A stretch of 64,000 bases of DNA from Pseudogracilibacillus sp037071985 (lineage in GTDB: Bacteria > Bacillota > Bacilli > Bacillales > Amphibacillaceae), in the NCBI RefSeq assembly GCF_037071985.1, contig NZ_JAXHDF010000004.1:124001-188000 (forward strand). Direction: 5' to 3'. The position numbers and the translations under genes were made by a program. Numbering within the stretch: position 1 is the stretch's first letter; each line of letters begins with the position of its first letter. Below are positions 45,389 through 54,558 of the stretch, piece after piece. The notes below the pieces were generated by a model. The model was given only the letters and a program-made list of their open reading frames with translations. It had not been told where the DNA came from and searched no databases.

Positions 45389-45433
45389 GGACAGATGGGC
45401 AGTTTAATTTATGCTATATCTGTCCCTTTTTTT
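45389..45433 (+). terminator. Orphan terminator-like hairpin
   Basis: GGACAGAT/ATCTGTCC stem followed by CTTTTTTT on the plus strand, with no intact gene before it. Confidence 0.6.
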
Positions 45434-45609
45434 GTTCTACAAATGACCACTTTTACTACTACACAAAATATTGTTGTTTACTAACACGCCAATTATTGTA
45501 ATTACATACTACAATCCTTTCGGTTTCCCACTTATTAAAATTCAATGTTTTTAAAGAGTCTTGCTCCGGTTTTAACGGTAATATTTAAATATTAGTTTCT
45601 AAATTTATT

Positions 45610-45756
45610 TTGAGAACGATTAGGCTTTTTAATGGAGTAAGAAAATGTGCCCCTGTAGAACAATGGAGCTTAGCTGAGTATAATGAGAAGGCTAATGATT
45701 TATTAAATAAACTTGTAAAGGAGAATGAAGACGGGATAGAATTATTAATTAAGTAA
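45610..45756 (+). pseudogene. Orphan 3' gene fragment
   Basis: A 48-codon frame without ribosome binding site reads APVEQWSLAEYNEKANDLLN then KENEDGIELLIK and stops. The amphipathic, protein-like composition suggests the tail of a lost gene; the family is not recognised. Confidence 0.3.
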
Positions 45757-45937
45757 TGGCCCTTGCCTTCATCAATCTGAGACGATTACTTAACATGCGT
45801 TGCGTCTATATTGCTCAATAGGTCCATTTTGTGGAACAGAACGGATTGCTTGTTTAACAAAATTCAATTCCTGCCATTGTAAAAAATTTGGACAGTGAAG
45901 GGAGACGATAAAGATAGGTCTGTTTATTGTACTAGTT

Positions 45938-46162
45938 ATGTTTGCTTTTCCAGTGGTTTCAATTTTGATTGGAATAATCGGATACTTTATCTTTAAAAAT
46001 ATTTATTTAGCGCCAATTTTGGTAGCGACAATTTCTGTTATAGCAAACTTAACGATACTACATTCGCTTCTTTGGTTTTGGTTAATATTGTACACATTAC
46101 TTGCACTGTTGGCGGGCTTGTGCGTCAAACTGCTATTTGCGTTAAAATCTTCAAACAAGTAA
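45938..46162 (+). CDS. Small membrane protein, DUF2651-like
   Basis: 74 residues with two to three hydrophobic helices: FPVVSILIGIIGYFIFKNIY, APILVATISVIANLTIL and FWLILYTLLALLAGLCVKLL. It resembles the DUF2651 family (B. subtilis YbeF), whose role is unknown. The ATG at 45938 has no ribosome binding site, whereas GAAGGGAG at 45898-45904 precedes in-frame ATA (45908) giving an N terminus IKIGLFIVLV that matches the family's usual length. The original ATG may have mutated to ATA, so the gene may be weakly translated. Confidence 0.6.
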   Translation: MFAFPVVSILIGIIGYFIFKNIYLAPILVATISVIANLTILHSLLWFWLILYTLLALLAGLCVKLLFALKSSNK

Positions 46163-46246
46163 TCAAGGCTTTTATAACATATTCATTAAACGGGTCTATT
46201 TAATAGATTAGATACTTCTTTTACATTTAGGGCCAAAAAGTAAAAG

Positions 46247-46735
46247 GAGGTTGGGACATAACCTAGAAATAGTTATTGAAACACGAATGATTACGTTTAT
46301 AATAGTCGCTACAGAAATATACTCCGCCTTCACCACTGGCATAAGAGCGACATCTATTCAAGCCGTACTACCCACTGCTCGCTGATAAGCCGCCTGCCCC
46401 GGCAAGGGGTATGCAGACGTTGCCCGCAAAGGGCGGGTTTTAGTCTGTAATCTTTCGATATTTGTCGCCTTTTTAGTGTCTCGAGGCTTTTCTGGAGCTG
46501 CAAAAAAACATATTTTAGAAATTAATTTCCCGACTTTAATAACTAAAATTGAATGAAAAACGACATTCATTCCCCACTTTCATTCGGAATTTTGCACGGA
46601 TTTTGGGAATGGATTTGCTTATGTTAGAAAATAGTGGACTTTTTCAGTGGTCTTCTGGCAGGAGTCTTTTGTTTATTTCTTTCGCTAACTTGTTGTTCGT
46701 GTTTCATGTTTACTATTTTATTTTGTCCCAACCTC
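46247..46735. repeat. Possible MITE-like element with terminal inverted repeats
   Basis: A perfect 12-bp inverted repeat (GAGGTTGGGACA at 46247, TGTCCCAACCTC at 46724) bounds 489 bp that hold no credible gene but several palindromes, such as GCCCCGGCAAGGGG and TTGCCCGCAAAGGGCGGG at 46400-46440. No transposase frame is present. A target duplication is not evident. Confidence 0.45.
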
Positions 46736-46844
46736 AATTGATTATTATTTAATGTATGAGATTAAAGGCAAGTAATTTTTCAAGAATCTCAAAATACAGT
46801 TACTTGCCCTTAACTTTCAGAGTAAATCTCTCTTTCTTTTAATC

Positions 46845-48053
46845 TTATACAGTTTTAGGAACTAAATTAAAGCATCTCTTATAAATCCACTCATAATCTT
46901 TAACTGTTAGATCACGAGGATTTCCAACCGTTTGTGGATCGTTCATTGCTTCTTTCGCTAATCTTTCAATCATATCAGGAGAAACACCTTGCTCCTCAAG
47001 ACTAGGGATATCTAAATCTTCTACTAGTTGATAGACTTCATTCACTGCAGCTTTTGCCGCTTCTTCTGTAGTCATTCCAAATGTATTTATACCTAACGCT
47101 TCAGCAATTCGAGCAAATTTTGTCGGATGCCCTTTCCAGTTATATTCCATTACTGGTCCCATCATTGCAGCAACACACTGACCATGAGCTACAGGGATAA
47201 TTCCTCCAAGTGTTTGTGACATAGCATGGGCAGCCCCTGCTGATTCACTGCCATATGAAAGGCCTGCTAGCATTGCAGCTTGTGCCATTCCATAGCGAGC
47301 TTCAACGTCACCACCATCTGCATAGGCACGACGGATGTATTTTGCCACATATTCAATAGCAAGTAGAGCTACTGCATCTGTAATTGGTTGAGCGTAATGC
47401 ATTGTATAACATTCTATTGCATGAGCAAGCGCATCAACTCCGGTCATTGCTGTTACATGCGGTGGCATCGAAATATGCAATTCCGGATCAATAATTGTTA
47501 GATGTGCAGCAATTAATGGTCCCCCGGTATTAAATTTATATTCTCGCTCTTCATCTGTAATAACGGCCCATTGTGTCACTTCAGATCCTGTTCCTGCTGT
47601 TGTAGGAATTGTAGTTAATGGTGGAATCCGATGCTCAAGAGGCTTTTTCCCTTCAGCAGCCTCGTACTCCAATACGGATGCATTGTGTGCGATCTCAACA
47701 CCAATAGCTTTTGCTGTATCCATAGAGCTGCCTCCACCAACAGCGACAAGTCCATCACACCCTGCTTCTCTATATAATGCCGAACCTTCTGCAACAGAAC
47801 GTACCGGTGGATTTGGTTCAACTTTATTAAAGAGCACTACTTCAATCCCGGCTTCTTTTAAAGAATCCTCTACAGGTTTTGTGACTCCTGCATTATAAAT
47901 TCCCGGATCTGTCACGAGCAATGCTTTTGTTACTCCTAAGTTTTTCACTTCTTCGCCAATATGCTTTATTGCCCCAATTCCATGTTTGATTGCAGTAGGA
48001 ACCTCAAACTGCTGAAATGTATACATATGTTCAACTTTCATATTTAGGCCCAT
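46845..48053 (-). CDS. gbsB: Choline dehydrogenase, iron-dependent alcohol dehydrogenase type (GbsB)
   Basis: Oxidises choline to betaine aldehyde in the cytoplasm; 402 residues, class III alcohol dehydrogenase. Coenzyme loop VGGGSSMDTAKAIGVEIAH, phosphate region TIPTTAGTGSEVTQWAVI, metal ligands in MTGVDALAHAIECYT and the histidine of AHGQCVAAMMGP. Start ATG after GGGAGG. It follows gbsA by 24 bp, as in B. subtilis gbsAB. Confidence 0.94.
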   Translation of the reverse strand: MGLNMKVEHMYTFQQFEVPTAIKHGIGAIKHIGEEVKNLGVTKALLVTDPGIYNAGVTKPVEDSLKEAGIEVVLFNKVEPNPPVRSVAEGSALYREAGCDGLVAVGGGSSMDTAKAIGVEIAHNASVLEYEAAEGKKPLEHRIPPLTTIPTTAGTGSEVTQWAVITDEEREYKFNTGGPLIAAHLTIIDPELHISMPPHVTAMTGVDALAHAIECYTMHYAQPITDAVALLAIEYVAKYIRRAYADGGDVEARYGMAQAAMLAGLSYGSESAGAAHAMSQTLGGIIPVAHGQCVAAMMGPVMEYNWKGHPTKFARIAEALGINTFGMTTEEAAKAAVNEVYQLVEDLDIPSLEEQGVSPDMIERLAKEAMNDPQTVGNPRDLTVKDYEWIYKRCFNLVPKTV

Positions 48054-48077
48054 TTTTTATTCCTCCCATTTTCACTA

Positions 48078-49553
48078 TTACTTTCCAAACCAATTGATTG
48101 CTTCAGGTTGCAAATTATGAAATATATGTTTTTGTTCTTGGTATTCTTCGAGACCAGTTTGTCCTAATTCACGGCCGAAGCCCGATTGCTTATATCCACC
48201 CCATGGTGCATGCGGGAAATAAATATTAAAATCATTTATCCAGACGGTACCCATACGCATTTTTGAGACACAACGTTCTGCTTTTGCTAGATCATTCGTC
48301 CAAACACCGCCAGATAGACCATAAATGGAATCATTGGCCAATGTTACGGCTTCTTCTTCTGTCGCGAATTTTTCAATTGTAATGACAGGGCCGAATCCTT
48401 CATTTTGTACGACCGACATCTCAGTCGTGCATTCTGTTAGTATAGTAGGTAAGTAGAAAAAACCGTCTTTTAATGATTCATCATTTGGCTGTTTCGCCCC
48501 TGTTACAACAACGGCCCCTTCCTCAATTCCTTTTTCAACATACTGAATTACTTTATGTAAATGCTCTTCTGAAATTAATGGTCCCATTTCAGTTCCTTCA
48601 TCAAATCCATTACCGAGTTTGATTTTATTGACTCGTTTTACAAGTGCCTCTACAAATTCATCATGGATGCTATCTTCTACAATAATTCTTGTTCCTGCCG
48701 AACAGATTTGTCCTGCATGGAAAAATACAGCATTCATTGCTTGATCAACAGCTATATCAAAGTCGGCATCTGCAAAAATAATATTGGGATTTTTACCGCC
48801 AAGCTCAAGAGCTACTTTCTTCACATTTTTACTCGCTGCTTGCATTATTTTTTTCCCGGTCTCTAGACCACCTGTAAATGACACAAGATCAACCAAGACA
48901 TTCTCTGATAGTTCTGTTCCTACCGTATTTCCTGGTCCAAGTACTAGGTTAGCAACTCCGTCTGGCACACCGGCCTCTTCCATTAATTCAAAGGCTTTTA
49001 TTGTTGTAAGAGGCGTGATCTCACTCGGCTTCATTATTAATGTGTTTCCGGCAACAAGTGCGGGAGCAAGTTTCCAAGATGCCTGCAATAGCGGATAATT
49101 CCATGGTGTAATTTGAGCACAAACACCAACAGGTTCGTACACTACTCTACTGATAGAATTTTGAATCGGAGAATCGATCATTACTCCAGCATTTTTATCT
49201 GCAATATCTGCATAATATCTGAAAACCCCAGCAATATCTTCCATATCCCAGAGACTTTCTTCCAATGTCTTACCTGTATCCAATGATTCCAATGTTGCGA
49301 GTTCTTCTTGGTCACGTTCAATTAAATCTGCAATTTTTCGAACGATTGCCCCACGTTCTGCCGTACTTAAAGTTGGCCAAATTCCATCATCAAACGCTTT
49401 TCTAGCTGCTTCAATTGCTAGCTTTGCATCTGCTTTGCCACTTTCTGTAACCTTGGCAATCACCTCTCTATTAAAAGGGTTAATAATCTCTCTCGTTTGC
49501 TCAGATTGTGCGTAGAGCCATTTACCATCGATCAATTGTTTTTTGATGTTCAA
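48078..49553 (-). CDS. gbsA: Betaine aldehyde dehydrogenase (GbsA)
   Basis: NAD-linked aldehyde dehydrogenase, 491 residues, makes the osmoprotectant glycine betaine. NAD site ITPWNYPLLQASWKLAPAL, FTGGLETGKKIMQAA, general base Glu in VALELGGKNPNIIFADAD, and nucleophile in FFHAGQICSAGTRI. FNIYFPHAPWGGYKQSGFGRE near the end fits betaine aldehyde enzymes. First gene of the gbsAB operon, divergent from gbsR with two putative operators between. Confidence 0.95.
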   Translation of the reverse strand: MNIKKQLIDGKWLYAQSEQTREIINPFNREVIAKVTESGKADAKLAIEAARKAFDDGIWPTLSTAERGAIVRKIADLIERDQEELATLESLDTGKTLEESLWDMEDIAGVFRYYADIADKNAGVMIDSPIQNSISRVVYEPVGVCAQITPWNYPLLQASWKLAPALVAGNTLIMKPSEITPLTTIKAFELMEEAGVPDGVANLVLGPGNTVGTELSENVLVDLVSFTGGLETGKKIMQAASKNVKKVALELGGKNPNIIFADADFDIAVDQAMNAVFFHAGQICSAGTRIIVEDSIHDEFVEALVKRVNKIKLGNGFDEGTEMGPLISEEHLHKVIQYVEKGIEEGAVVVTGAKQPNDESLKDGFFYLPTILTECTTEMSVVQNEGFGPVITIEKFATEEEAVTLANDSIYGLSGGVWTNDLAKAERCVSKMRMGTVWINDFNIYFPHAPWGGYKQSGFGRELGQTGLEEYQEQKHIFHNLQPEAINWFGK

Positions 49554-49593
49554 ATGATTCCTCTCCCATACTGCTAATTTATTCAGTTAAGTT

Positions 49594-49612
49594 TGTTAAG
49601 AAAAAATTTAAC
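49594..49612. promoter_or_regulatory. Putative GbsR operator 1
   Basis: TGTTAAGAAAAAATTTAAC, an imperfect dyad (GTTAA-N8-TTTAAC), 41 bp before gbsA. It is repeated at 49709-49727 in front of gbsR. Confidence 0.6.
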
Positions 49613-49708
49613 GTTCTGAACAAAATAAATTTAACATATAAAAAAATTAAAGTCAAAAGAGATAAATAATTCATTTGACATCTTTCTTATATGAGGTAAG
49701 ATTAAACA

Positions 49709-49727
49709 TGTTAAGAAAAAATTTAAT
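49709..49727. promoter_or_regulatory. Putative GbsR operator 2
   Basis: TGTTAAGAAAAAATTTAAT, identical to operator 1 except the last base, 29 bp before gbsR; this position would allow autorepression. Confidence 0.6.
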
Positions 49728-49755
49728 TTACTAAACGATCAATTGAGGTGTACAA

Positions 49756-50316
49756 ATGAACCTTTCACATAATGATGAAGCAATAATGACTATTGAAGAA
49801 GCTGAAAATATAATCATCAGCGCGATTTCAGAAACGATGGATCTTTATGGTGTGACTCCTTCAACAGGTCAATTATATGCCACGATGTATTTTAAAGAAC
49901 AAATGACGCTAGATGAAATGCGTGATGAACTAGGTATGAGTAAACCGAGTATGAGTACAGGTGTAAGAAAACTACAGGAAATTGAAATGGTAAAAAAAGT
50001 ATTTCAGCGCGGAACTCGAAAACATTTATATGTAGCTGAAAAAGATTTTTTTAATTCATTTATTTCTTATTTCTGTCAAATGTGGGAACGTGAGTCCAAC
50101 ACAAATATGGCGGCTATCCAACAAGCTCAACTATTATTAAACCAAGTTATCGAAGATCAAACGATTTCTACGATTATTCGAGAAGACGCTGAAAAAAAAG
50201 CACGTCTGCTTGAGGATTCTAAAAAATATTATCGTTGGCTTAAACGACTTGTAAAAAGTATTCGCAGTGGTGAAATCTATGAGTTCTTACCTAAAGATTC
50301 AGAAGTTGATAACTAA
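49756..50316 (+). CDS. gbsR: Choline-responsive repressor GbsR
   Basis: MarR-like winged-helix protein of 186 residues. DNA-binding part LDEMRDELGMSKPSMSTGVRKLQEI and wing FQRGTRKHLYVAEKDFF, followed by a helical effector region. In B. subtilis it represses gbsAB and the choline importer opuB until choline is bound. Divergent location next to gbsA and the matching operator pair agree. Ribosome binding site GAGGTG. The next gene begins 12 bp later. Confidence 0.92.
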   Translation: MNLSHNDEAIMTIEEAENIIISAISETMDLYGVTPSTGQLYATMYFKEQMTLDEMRDELGMSKPSMSTGVRKLQEIEMVKKVFQRGTRKHLYVAEKDFFNSFISYFCQMWERESNTNMAAIQQAQLLLNQVIEDQTISTIIREDAEKKARLLEDSKKYYRWLKRLVKSIRSGEIYEFLPKDSEVDN

Positions 50317-50328
50317 TTGGAGGATGTT

Positions 50329-51216
50329 ATGAGATTTTTATCTGTCAAAAAAAACATTACCATTTTTCTAACTATTATGTTACTAGCTGTACTTACAGCA
50401 TGTGGAGACAGCGGTGACAAAGCAGAAAGCAGCAGTTCAGATTCAGAGACGATTGAAATGGGACAAATCAATTGGGCGGAAAATATCGCTGTGACCAATA
50501 TGTGGAAAGTAATTTTAGAAGAAAAAGGTTATGAAGTTAACTTCCATTTATTAGATATGGGAACAATTATGGCAGCGCTAGCAAATGATGAATTAGATGT
50601 TGGACTAGAAGTATGGTTACCTGTACAGGATGCAAATTATCTTGAACAGTATAAAGATGAGGTACATTTTTCTGAAGAGACATGGTATGATCAAGCAAAA
50701 GTCGGACTAGTTGTTCCTGAATATGTAGATGAAGTAGACAGTATAGAGGATCTTAATGAAAACAGCAATTTATTTGAAAGTGTAATTGTTGGATTCGATC
50801 CAGGAGCAGGAACAATGGAAGTAACCGAAGATCTGCTAGTCGAATATGACTTAGATTATGAATTGCTCCCTAGTTCTGAGCCTGCAATGATTACAGAAAT
50901 TAAAGAAGCAATTGAAAAACAGGAACCAATTGTAGCACCGTTATGGAGTCCTCATCGTATTTTTTCAGAGGTAGATTTAAAATATTTAGATGATCCAAAA
51001 TTAGTGTACGGTGGTGCTGAAAAAATTCACCATGCTACACGGATCGGTTTTGAAGAAGATTTTACTGAAGTTGATCAATGGTTTAAAAACTGGAAAATGG
51101 ATGATGACCAAATCGGAACATTAATGAGTTATGTAGCAGATGCCGAGAACCCACTTGATGGCGCAAAACAATGGGTAGAAGAAAATGAAGATATTATTGC
51201 TGAATGGCTAAATTAA
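50329..51216 (+). CDS. Glycine betaine/choline-type substrate-binding lipoprotein
   Basis: OpuAC/ProX-type binding protein, 295 residues. Lipobox LTAC follows a signal peptide (VKKNITIFLTIMLLAVLTAC). The mature part has WAENIAVTNMWKVILEEKGY and DMGTIMAALANDELDVGLEVW, the family's N-lobe, and APLWSPHRIF in the second lobe with aromatic residues for a quaternary ammonium cage. No permease or ATPase gene is adjacent, so it must use one encoded elsewhere, or serves as an orphan sensor/feeder. Being in the gbsR transcript, choline or betaine is the likely ligand. Start at ATG 50329 after GGAGG. Confidence 0.88.
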   Translation: MRFLSVKKNITIFLTIMLLAVLTACGDSGDKAESSSSDSETIEMGQINWAENIAVTNMWKVILEEKGYEVNFHLLDMGTIMAALANDELDVGLEVWLPVQDANYLEQYKDEVHFSEETWYDQAKVGLVVPEYVDEVDSIEDLNENSNLFESVIVGFDPGAGTMEVTEDLLVEYDLDYELLPSSEPAMITEIKEAIEKQEPIVAPLWSPHRIFSEVDLKYLDDPKLVYGGAEKIHHATRIGFEEDFTEVDQWFKNWKMDDDQIGTLMSYVADAENPLDGAKQWVEENEDIIAEWLN

Positions 51217-51227
51217 AATAATGGAGA

Positions 51228-51258
51228 AGCAGTCGAGTACTTATAGACTGCTTTTTTT
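51228..51258 (+). terminator. Terminator of gbsR and the binding protein gene
   Basis: AGCAGTC/GACTGCT stem-loop followed by seven T, 12 bp after the stop codon. Confidence 0.9.
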
Positions 51259-51360
51259 CCTGTTATTTTATAATAGAATTTATTAGATGGTTTAAACACT
51301 ACTTAACAAGGCAAAATAGTAAAAGATATTCAAATTTTTCTACTCAGTATCATTTCTAGG

Positions 51361-51621
51361 AGGCTGTTCAATGGTGTTGCGACAACCGATCCGCATTTAC
51401 AAAAAGCTCTTGTCGTCGAAGAAAAGAAACATCGCGTCGCTAACTATATCACCACATTACGAAAAGGTCTATTTCGTGTATCAGCTGCTGCAGGATTAAG
51501 TTCACCCGTACATTTTGAACCGAAACATATTATGTATAAAGATGATCTTGGAGTCGTTCATCCTTTAGAAAAAATATTAGCCGATATTCATAGCCAAATA
51601 GGTACTGAAGAAAAATACTGA
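51361..51621 (+). pseudogene. C-terminal relic of a YerD-like glutamate synthase-family gene
   Basis: An 86-codon open stretch ending at a TGA reads GVATTDPHLQKALVVEEKK, RVANYITTLRKGLFRVSAAA, GLSSPVHFEPKHIMYKDDLG and HPLEKILADIHSQIGTEEKY. It has neither start nor ribosome binding site. By eye it resembles the C terminus of FMN-dependent glutamate synthase-family proteins (YerD). The rest of the gene is missing; sequence is otherwise well preserved, so the loss looks recent. Confidence 0.55.
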
Positions 51622-51739
51622 TGATTTAATTCATTCGTATTTTTTATTTTGCCTGCAAAATCTCATTCTTGCAATCCCCTACTCATCAATGTATAGTAAT
51701 TTTATAGGTTTAATTTACTTGAAAGTGTGGAGAAGTTTC

Positions 51740-52744
51740 GTGATTCAATTAAAAAATGTTTCAAAAATATATAAACGAAATGGTACCGAAACAGAAGCAT
51801 TAAGCAATGTTAGTTTACAAGTTAATAAAGGGGATATCTTTGGAGTAATCGGTTTTAGCGGTGCTGGAAAAAGTACATTAATTCGGGTTGTTAATTTCTT
51901 AGAAAAACCAACTGCCGGGGAAGTTTTTATTGATGGGAATGATTTAAACACGTATCCAATGAGTGAATTACGAGTTCTCAGAAAAAACATTGGGATGATT
52001 TTTCAACATTTCAATCTACTAAACTCCAAAACAATTTATCAAAATATCGCAATTCCTCTGATTCTAGCTAAGGAAAATAAGAAAGTCATTAAGGAACGTG
52101 TAATGGAACTTCTTCGGTTCGTAGGGTTAGAGGATAAAGCTGATAGTTATCCGAATGAACTTTCAGGTGGACAGAAACAGCGGATAGGGATTGCAAGGGC
52201 TTTAGCTACAAATCCCTCTATTCTTTTATGTGATGAAGCGACATCTGCTCTTGATCCACAAACAACCAATTCGATCTTACAGTTACTGCAGAAGATAAAT
52301 GAAGAATATAATATAACAATTATGATCATTACTCATGAGATGAGCATTATACAAAAAATATGTAATCGAGTTGCTGTCATGGAAAATGGCAAAGTAATCG
52401 AAGAAGGAAATGTCTTGGATGTGTTTGGAAATCCTAAGCATGCTTCGACTAAAAACTTTGTACGAACAATCATTCAAGATGAACTTCCTGAAACTATCCG
52501 ACAAAAAATACCAGAGATTCCTGGAAGCAAATTATTTAAAATTGACTTTACAGATAAGACAAATACAGTGATCAATGATTTAATTCTGAAGTTTGGTGTG
52601 AGAGTGAATATCATTTATGCAACTATGAATGAAATTAAAGACGATACAGTCGGCCATATGATTATCCAATTAGCCGGCAATTCTATTAATGAAGCTATAT
52701 CATTTTTACAATCAATGGACATTAACGCGAAGGAGTTGGTATAA
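51740..52744 (+). CDS. metN: Methionine ABC transporter ATP-binding protein
   Basis: ATPase of 334 residues. Walker A GVIGFSGAGKSTLIR, signature ELSGGQKQRIGIARAL, Walker B ILLCDEATSALDP, and a C-terminal NIL domain (LFKIDFTDKTNTVINDLI ... FGVRVNIIYA) that binds methionine to inhibit transport. Start at GTG 51740 behind GTGGAGAAG; the ATG at 51689 lacks a site. Followed 2 bp later by the permease gene. No SAM riboswitch precedes it. Confidence 0.92.
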   Translation: MIQLKNVSKIYKRNGTETEALSNVSLQVNKGDIFGVIGFSGAGKSTLIRVVNFLEKPTAGEVFIDGNDLNTYPMSELRVLRKNIGMIFQHFNLLNSKTIYQNIAIPLILAKENKKVIKERVMELLRFVGLEDKADSYPNELSGGQKQRIGIARALATNPSILLCDEATSALDPQTTNSILQLLQKINEEYNITIMIITHEMSIIQKICNRVAVMENGKVIEEGNVLDVFGNPKHASTKNFVRTIIQDELPETIRQKIPEIPGSKLFKIDFTDKTNTVINDLILKFGVRVNIIYATMNEIKDDTVGHMIIQLAGNSINEAISFLQSMDINAKELV

Positions 52745-52746
52745 AT

Positions 52747-53409
52747 ATGTTCTCTACTACCGTTACCCTAGACCAATTCCTACAAGCGATGGTCGATACA
52801 TTCTATATGGTTGGATTTTCATTAATCATCGGTTCAATAGTCGGAATTCCTTTGGGGATTTTACTTGTTGTCTCACGTCCCGGCGGGATTATAGAAAATA
52901 AGTTTATCTTTAATATGTTGAATCCAGTTATTAATATGGTCAGATCCTTACCGTTCATTATTTTACTTGTCGCAATTATTCCTTTTACTCGATTAATTGT
53001 TCAAACTTCGATAGGTACCCCGGCAGCAATTGTTCCATTAATTATTTATGTTGCACCTTTTATTGCTCGCTTGGTGGAGAATTCAATCTTAGAAGTGGAT
53101 GATGGAATTATTGAAGCAGCTGAATCAATGGGTGCCACTCCGATGCAGACAATATGGTACTTTCTTTTACCAGAAGCACTTGGCTCTTTAATATTAAGCT
53201 TAACTACAGCGACCATTAGTTTACTTAGTGCAACTGCAATGGCTGGAGCTGTCGGCGGCGGAGGTATCGGAGACTTGGCGATCAGTTATGGATACGAACG
53301 ATTTGATTCATTTATTATGCTCGTTACCGTTGTTGTACTAATAATTTTCGTGCAACTACTTCAATCGTTAGGTAATTGGTTAGCACGTAAAGTAAGAAGA
53401 GAAGGTTAG
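52747..53409 (+). CDS. metI: Methionine ABC transporter permease
   Basis: Membrane subunit, 220 residues and five helices, with the coupling-helix motif EAAESMGATPMQTIWYFLLPEALG. Fits MetI length. Forms the importer with MetN and a MetQ-type lipoprotein; a candidate lies at 54559-55386 on the other strand. Ribosome binding site AAGGAG. Confidence 0.92.
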   Translation: MFSTTVTLDQFLQAMVDTFYMVGFSLIIGSIVGIPLGILLVVSRPGGIIENKFIFNMLNPVINMVRSLPFIILLVAIIPFTRLIVQTSIGTPAAIVPLIIYVAPFIARLVENSILEVDDGIIEAAESMGATPMQTIWYFLLPEALGSLILSLTTATISLLSATAMAGAVGGGGIGDLAISYGYERFDSFIMLVTVVVLIIFVQLLQSLGNWLARKVRREG

Positions 53410-53414
53410 CTATC

Positions 53415-53540
53415 ATTGGAAAGAGTCTGGGATACAGCCCGAATAATTGACTTAAAAGACGAACAATGTCTGTCGGATATACCACCGCTTCAGAAATATT
53501 ATTCGAATTTTTTAGGTGAAATATTTTTATCCCTGCCTCT
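53415..53540. repeat. Partial Bacillaceae intergenic repeat
   Basis: GAGTCTGGGATACAGCCCG and a stretch ending CGCTTCAGAAATATTATTCG recall the elements at 41600 and 46247 (TGGGAC start, AGAAATATAC inside). Only a decayed copy is visible. Confidence 0.35.
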
Positions 53541-53605
53541 TTCTTACTAGCTATATGTATCGTAAAGAAATCATTTTTAACAACAAGCACGATTTAAATC
53601 CTTTT

Positions 53606-54157
53606 TTATAATTCTTCAGACCATTTGCGCTCCATTGTAACTTGATTATTTGAATAACTTAATACATACACATCAGGATTACTAAGTCTTTTCCAGCAGT
53701 CAAAACCAAAATTGTTATCATAGTTTTTTAGCAATAATGACATGATATTTCCATGAGTAACTAAGATAGTATTTTCAGATGTGCTTTTAAACACTTCATC
53801 TACAACACTTACTATTCGACTCATTGCTTCTTTACTCGACTCTCCTCCTTCATATTTCAATTCTAGATCAGTAAACGTCGCTTCAAGCTTTTCAATCCAA
53901 TCAGTTAAATACCTTGTGCTAAGTGTACGTTCTGCTAAACGCTCTTCTATTTCTATTTTTATATTTCTTTCATCACTTAGTGGCTCAACTGACTGAATTG
54001 CACGTAAAAAAGGGCTAGAAATAATTCGATCAATGTTCGTATTTAAGAAAAACCTAGATAATAATATAGCTTGGTCGAGACCTTCTTCAGTGAGCTGCGC
54101 TTTAGGAGATTGACCTTGTGCTCTACAATGTCTCACAATGAATATCTTTTTTTCCAT
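53606..54157 (-). CDS. Histidine phosphatase family protein
   Basis: 183 residues of the phosphoglycerate mutase-like superfamily. The phosphorylated histidine lies in IFIVRHCRAQGQSP (RHC instead of RHG), with Arg in ISSPFLRAIQSVEPL, the acidic residue in AERTLST, and the second histidine in ENTILVTHGNIMSLLL. Likely a phosphatase rather than mutase; substrate unknown. It lies between metI and metQ but on its own transcript. Confidence 0.87.
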   Translation of the reverse strand: MEKKIFIVRHCRAQGQSPKAQLTEEGLDQAILLSRFFLNTNIDRIISSPFLRAIQSVEPLSDERNIKIEIEERLAERTLSTRYLTDWIEKLEATFTDLELKYEGGESSKEAMSRIVSVVDEVFKSTSENTILVTHGNIMSLLLKNYDNNFGFDCWKRLSNPDVYVLSYSNNQVTMERKWSEEL

Positions 54158-54478
54158 CCTGTCAAACCGCTCCTTTCATACATTAATACGATTACAAATC
54201 TGTTAAAGCAACTTTAGTTCGAAATAAATTCCTCGGCATGAAGAGTGCTTTCCTTTAAGAATGACGATGAATTATAGTGAGATACTATTTTTACATTTAC
54301 AATAAACATATTGATCTCCATGGGTTTTTTCCTACACATATGAAGAATAAGCTCATAATGCCATCTGCTCACATTTTTTCTATACGTTGTTTTGTATTCT
54401 AACATCATTATTCACTATTTTCAAAAACATCTTATAAACTAAAAACGACTTCTGATTGTTTCAATACATCTATAAAAC
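54158..54478 (-). other. Intergenic stretch with no supported gene
   Basis: Contains a 64-codon frame (54214-54408) without ribosome binding site or family resemblance; otherwise AT-rich sequence. I see no RNA or repeat. Confidence 0.4.
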
Positions 54479-54514
54479 AAAAAAAGGATACAAAATCAAT
54501 AAAGATTTGTATCC
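54479..54514 (-). terminator. Terminator of the MetQ-like gene
   Basis: GGATACAAAATC/GATTTGTATCC hairpin (minus-strand sense: GGATACAAATC) followed by seven T. Confidence 0.88.
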
Positions 54515-54558
54515 GTGTTTTATATATGTTTGTTTTACCATGACAATTTACTTTTTAA

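Noticed and set aside
54214..54408. 64-codon minus-strand frame
   Set aside because: No ribosome binding site and no recognisable family; overlaps nothing but is not convincing.
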